Of a DNA stretch of 64,000 nucleotides, positions 62,106 through 64,000 are shown piece after piece (position 1 is the stretch's first letter; every line of letters begins with the position of its first letter). A program made the position numbers and the translations under genes. This DNA is from an uncultured Bacteroidales bacterium. GTDB taxonomy: Bacteria > Bacteroidota > Bacteroidia > Bacteroidales > UBA932. The notes under the pieces were generated by a model. That model saw only the letters and a list, made by a program, of their open reading frames with translations. It ran no database searches and had not been told where the DNA came from. The DNA lies in assembly GCA_944322815.1 (NCBI GenBank), contig CALUQB010000004.1, positions 53,434-117,433 of the forward strand, read 5' to 3'.

Positions 62106-63116
62106 CTACTCTACTTTATGGTTTGCAGAATTCGCAGCTATCAGGGCGCGGATTTCGTTTTTCGCATCTTTCCAGCGCGGTATATCGATCTTCGTGCCTA
62201 TGACTTCCACCACTTTTGCCGCTATGATGGAGCCGATCTCCCCGCAGACTTTCAGAGGCATGCCGAGAGAGTGGGCATACAGGAAACCGGCGGCATAAGT
62301 ATCACCGGCTCCGGTAGCATCTATGGTATGTGCCGGCCAGGCTTCGATATAGTGGTATTCATCCCCGCTTTTGACCATGGATCCGTCCTTGCCGACCTTG
62401 ACCACAGCTATGGAACAGTGCCGCGCAAGTTCATCGAGGGCATCGCGTGGGTCCAGCCTGGTGAAAGACTTGGCTTCGGACTCGTTCGCGAAAACTATGT
62501 CCACGTAATGGTCCACTATATCATGCAGGAACGCTTCGTTCGATTCCACGACATTGTATGATGCCATGTCAAGGGAAATGATGCATCCGGCTTCTTTTGC
62601 CAGTTCCACGGCCCGCCTGATGAGGTTCTGGTTCTGGACCAGATAGCCTTCCAGGTGAAAATAGTCATATCCTTCGAAAAACTCTGGCTTGAGATCTTCC
62701 GGGACCAGCTCCAGAGCTGCACCCAGATATACGGCAAATGTCCTTTCGGCATTCGGGGCAGTAATGAAGACCATGGCCCTGCCTGACGGATTCGTTCCTT
62801 TCAGAAGGGTGGATCTGATACCATACTGCTCCTGGTCGCTCTTGTAAAGATGACCGAGCTCGTCATCGCCGATCTTTCCGATGAAGCCGGACTTCATTCC
62901 GAAAATGGCTGTGCCGGTGATGGTGTTCGCTGCCGAGCCTCCGGCGACATACTGTACGCCCATCTGTCTCAGAGTCTGCCAGATTTTGTCGCCTGTCATC
63001 TTGTCGACGTGCTGCATGCTGCCTTTGGGCAGATGAAACTGTCGGAGAAGAGAGTCATCCTGAAGGACGGCGAGGATATCCGTCAGGGCATTTCCCATAC
63101 CTAAAATCGATTTCAT
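62106..63116 (-). CDS. PfkB family kinase, adenosine kinase-like
   Basis: A 336-residue sugar or nucleoside kinase. PfkB signature 1 is GGSAANTITGTAIFGMKSGFIGKIGDD and signature 2 is DATGAGDTYAAGFLYAHSLG with the catalytic Asp. Family members of this length and start (MKSILGMGNALTDILAVL) in Bacteroidales are usually labelled adenosine kinase; the substrate cannot be read. I start at 63116: the -7 box at 63142-63149 gives a leader of about 20 nt. Upstream the frame stays open into the repeat array by chance, and that extension is not real. Confidence 0.92.
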   Translation of the reverse strand: MKSILGMGNALTDILAVLQDDSLLRQFHLPKGSMQHVDKMTGDKIWQTLRQMGVQYVAGGSAANTITGTAIFGMKSGFIGKIGDDELGHLYKSDQEQYGIRSTLLKGTNPSGRAMVFITAPNAERTFAVYLGAALELVPEDLKPEFFEGYDYFHLEGYLVQNQNLIRRAVELAKEAGCIISLDMASYNVVESNEAFLHDIVDHYVDIVFANESEAKSFTRLDPRDALDELARHCSIAVVKVGKDGSMVKSGDEYHYIEAWPAHTIDATGAGDTYAAGFLYAHSLGMPLKVCGEIGSIIAAKVVEVIGTKIDIPRWKDAKNEIRALIAANSANHKVE

Positions 63117-63139
63117 CCGAAACGTTTTAAACATTGAAT

Positions 63140-63490
63140 GGCAAATATACGCAGAAGCCGAATGCAATGCAAGCGAACTTGTTCGAATTGCATTGCTGAG
63201 GCGTGAACAGTATATGTGACGCGACAGCGGCAAATATACGCAGAAGCCGAATGCAATGCAAGCGAACTTGTTCGAATTGCATTGCTGAGGCGTGAACAGT
63301 ATATGTGACGCGACAGCGGCAAATATACGCAGAAGCCGAATGCAATGCAAGCGAACTTGTTCGAATTGCATTGCTGAGGCGTGAACAGTATATGTGACGC
63401 GACAGCGGCAAATATACGCAGAAACTGAGAGCAAAGGAAATTTATTTACTTTGCCGAAGTGCTACAGTATATGTGGCGAAGCCAAATATA
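63140..63490 (-). repeat. 89-bp tandem promoter-hairpin repeat array
   Basis: Three identical 89-bp units start at 63140, 63229 and 63318; a fourth (63407) shares the ends but has a different hairpin, and a fifth begins near 63481. Each unit has a minus-strand TATATTTG box (at 63142, 63231, 63320, 63409, 63483) and a hairpin with 9-bp arms GCAATGCAA/TTGCATTGC around a CGAAC-GTTCG tip. The fourth unit keeps the hairpin with GCAAAG/CTTTGC arms (63431-63454). The closest box is the pfkB promoter. The unit has no stop in any minus-strand frame. Confidence 0.9.
63142..63149 (-). promoter_or_regulatory. -7 box of the pfkB operon, inside the repeat array
   Basis: Minus-strand TATATTTG at the edge of the first 89-bp unit, about 26 nt before the pfkB ATG. 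Confidence 0.55.
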
Positions 63491-63559
63491 CGCAGAAGCC
63501 GAATGTAATATTTTCCAGCGAATATCTCATAACCATTCTCCCAACATCACCACCCAACC

Positions 63560-64000
63560 GGACTAACCGCATTATAGCCCTGAAACGTTGTTAGTTCAGT
63601 GGTTTTCTGTCTGGACTAACTGCATTTTCGCCCCATATCGTTGTTAGTCCGGAAGATTTCTGCTGGACTAACCACATTATCGCCACATAGCGTTGTTAGT
63701 CCAGTGGTTTTATGCTGGACTAACCGCATTTTCGCCACATATCGTTGTTAGTCCGGAGGGTTTTCATCTGGACTAACCGCATTTCCGCCCCATATCGTAG
63801 TTAGTCCGGAAGGTTTTCATCTGGACTAACCGCATTTTCGCCACATAGCGTTGTTAGTCCAGTGGTTTTCTGCTGGACTAACCGCATTATCGGCCCGTAA
63901 CGTTGTTAGTCCAGTGGTTTTCGGCTGGACTAACCGCATTTCCGCCCCATATCGTAGTTAGTCCGGAAGTTTTCTGCTGGACTAACCGCATTTTCGCCAC
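63560..64000. repeat. 52/53-bp tandem palindromic repeat array, running off the window
   Basis: GGACTAAC recurs at 63560, 63613, 63665, 63717, 63770, 63823, 63875, 63927 and 63979, spaced 52 or 53 bp. Each is paired with GTTAGTCC (GTTAGTTC in the first) so two hairpins per unit are possible. The stretch between is near-constant (CGCATTTTCGCCACATATCG with a few changes), and the linker alternates irregularly between CAGTGGTTTTCTGCTG and CGGAAGGTTTTCATCTG types. No gene is visible. Confidence 0.9.

Noticed and set aside
63117-63434. N-terminal extension of the PfkB kinase
   Set aside because: It is translation of tandem repeats in shifting frames and lies upstream of the inferred transcription start.
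63560-64000. CRISPR array
   Set aside because: The intervals between the dyads are nearly identical to one another, so there are no distinct spacers, and no cas gene is in the window.
63560-64000. Integron attC cassette array
   Set aside because: The GTT...AAC edges are suggestive, but the motifs GACTAAC/GTTAGTC break the RYYYAAC/GTTRRRY pattern and 52-bp spacing leaves no room for cassettes; no integron integrase is seen.

Overview
The window looks like chromosome from a member of the Bacteroidota, most likely order Bacteroidales. Evidence: TAnnTTTG -7 boxes, often with a TTTG -33 box, precede many genes; most starts lack a Shine-Dalgarno sequence, while rpsU has a near-perfect one; and the gene families are typical of the group (the Bat/MoxR cluster, class I fumarase, AsnA, DUF368, an outer membrane beta-barrel protein of the carboxypeptidase-like family, RND efflux with a NodT-type lipoprotein channel). 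Neither tRNA gene encodes CCA. I cannot fix family or genus.

Layout. 0-2.9 kb: an edge-truncated gene, a large membrane-anchored protein of unknown function, and ridA. 2.85-6.23 kb: a decayed integrative/prophage-like island inserted at the 3' end of tRNA-Arg(CCU), bounded by a 25-bp direct repeat. It carries an intact HicAB toxin-antitoxin pair, a CdiA_C-like nuclease-domain gene, a frameshifted ParB-DUF4417 gene, a capsid-region remnant and an integrase remnant. 6.2-9 kb: tRNA-Arg, rpmF, yceD, typA. 9-10.6 kb: guaA. 10.6-20.6 kb (minus): a long probable transcription unit moxR - DUF58 - membrane protein - batA - batB - batC - batD/batE fusion - 2-hydroxyacid dehydrogenase - gamma-carbonic-anhydrase-like protein. 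20.6-31 kb: mostly plus-strand housekeeping genes (truA, lon, ung, coaD, a double-thioredoxin protein, a LysE exporter, a PASTA protein, a RluD-type pseudouridine synthase) with lnt opposed. 31-36.8 kb (minus): outer membrane barrel protein, ruvC, serS, rpmA, rplU. 37-43.9 kb (plus): degenerate ATPase, sirtuin, rpsU, AsmA-like protein, prmA, tRNA-Leu(UAG). 44-48.6 kb (minus): NUDIX hydrolase, fumarase, prfB, asnA; then cysteine synthase on plus. 49.7-53.5 kb (minus): two AAA ATPase-type proteins and an AraC-type regulator facing a three-gene RND efflux operon (53.8-59.5 kb). 59.6-63.1 kb: murI opposed to a pfkB - DUF6913 - DUF368 operon.

The end of the window (63.13-64.0 kb) is non-coding and made of two different tandem repeats. 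One is an 89-bp unit carrying a promoter box and a hairpin; a dispersed relative lies upstream of murI, and its hairpin arms differ by compensating changes. The other is a 52/53-bp array of palindromes that runs off the edge. These arrays, the island at tRNA-Arg, the BatD-BatE fusion and recurrent clusters of small hairpins between genes are the least ordinary parts. The rest is core metabolism and translation.
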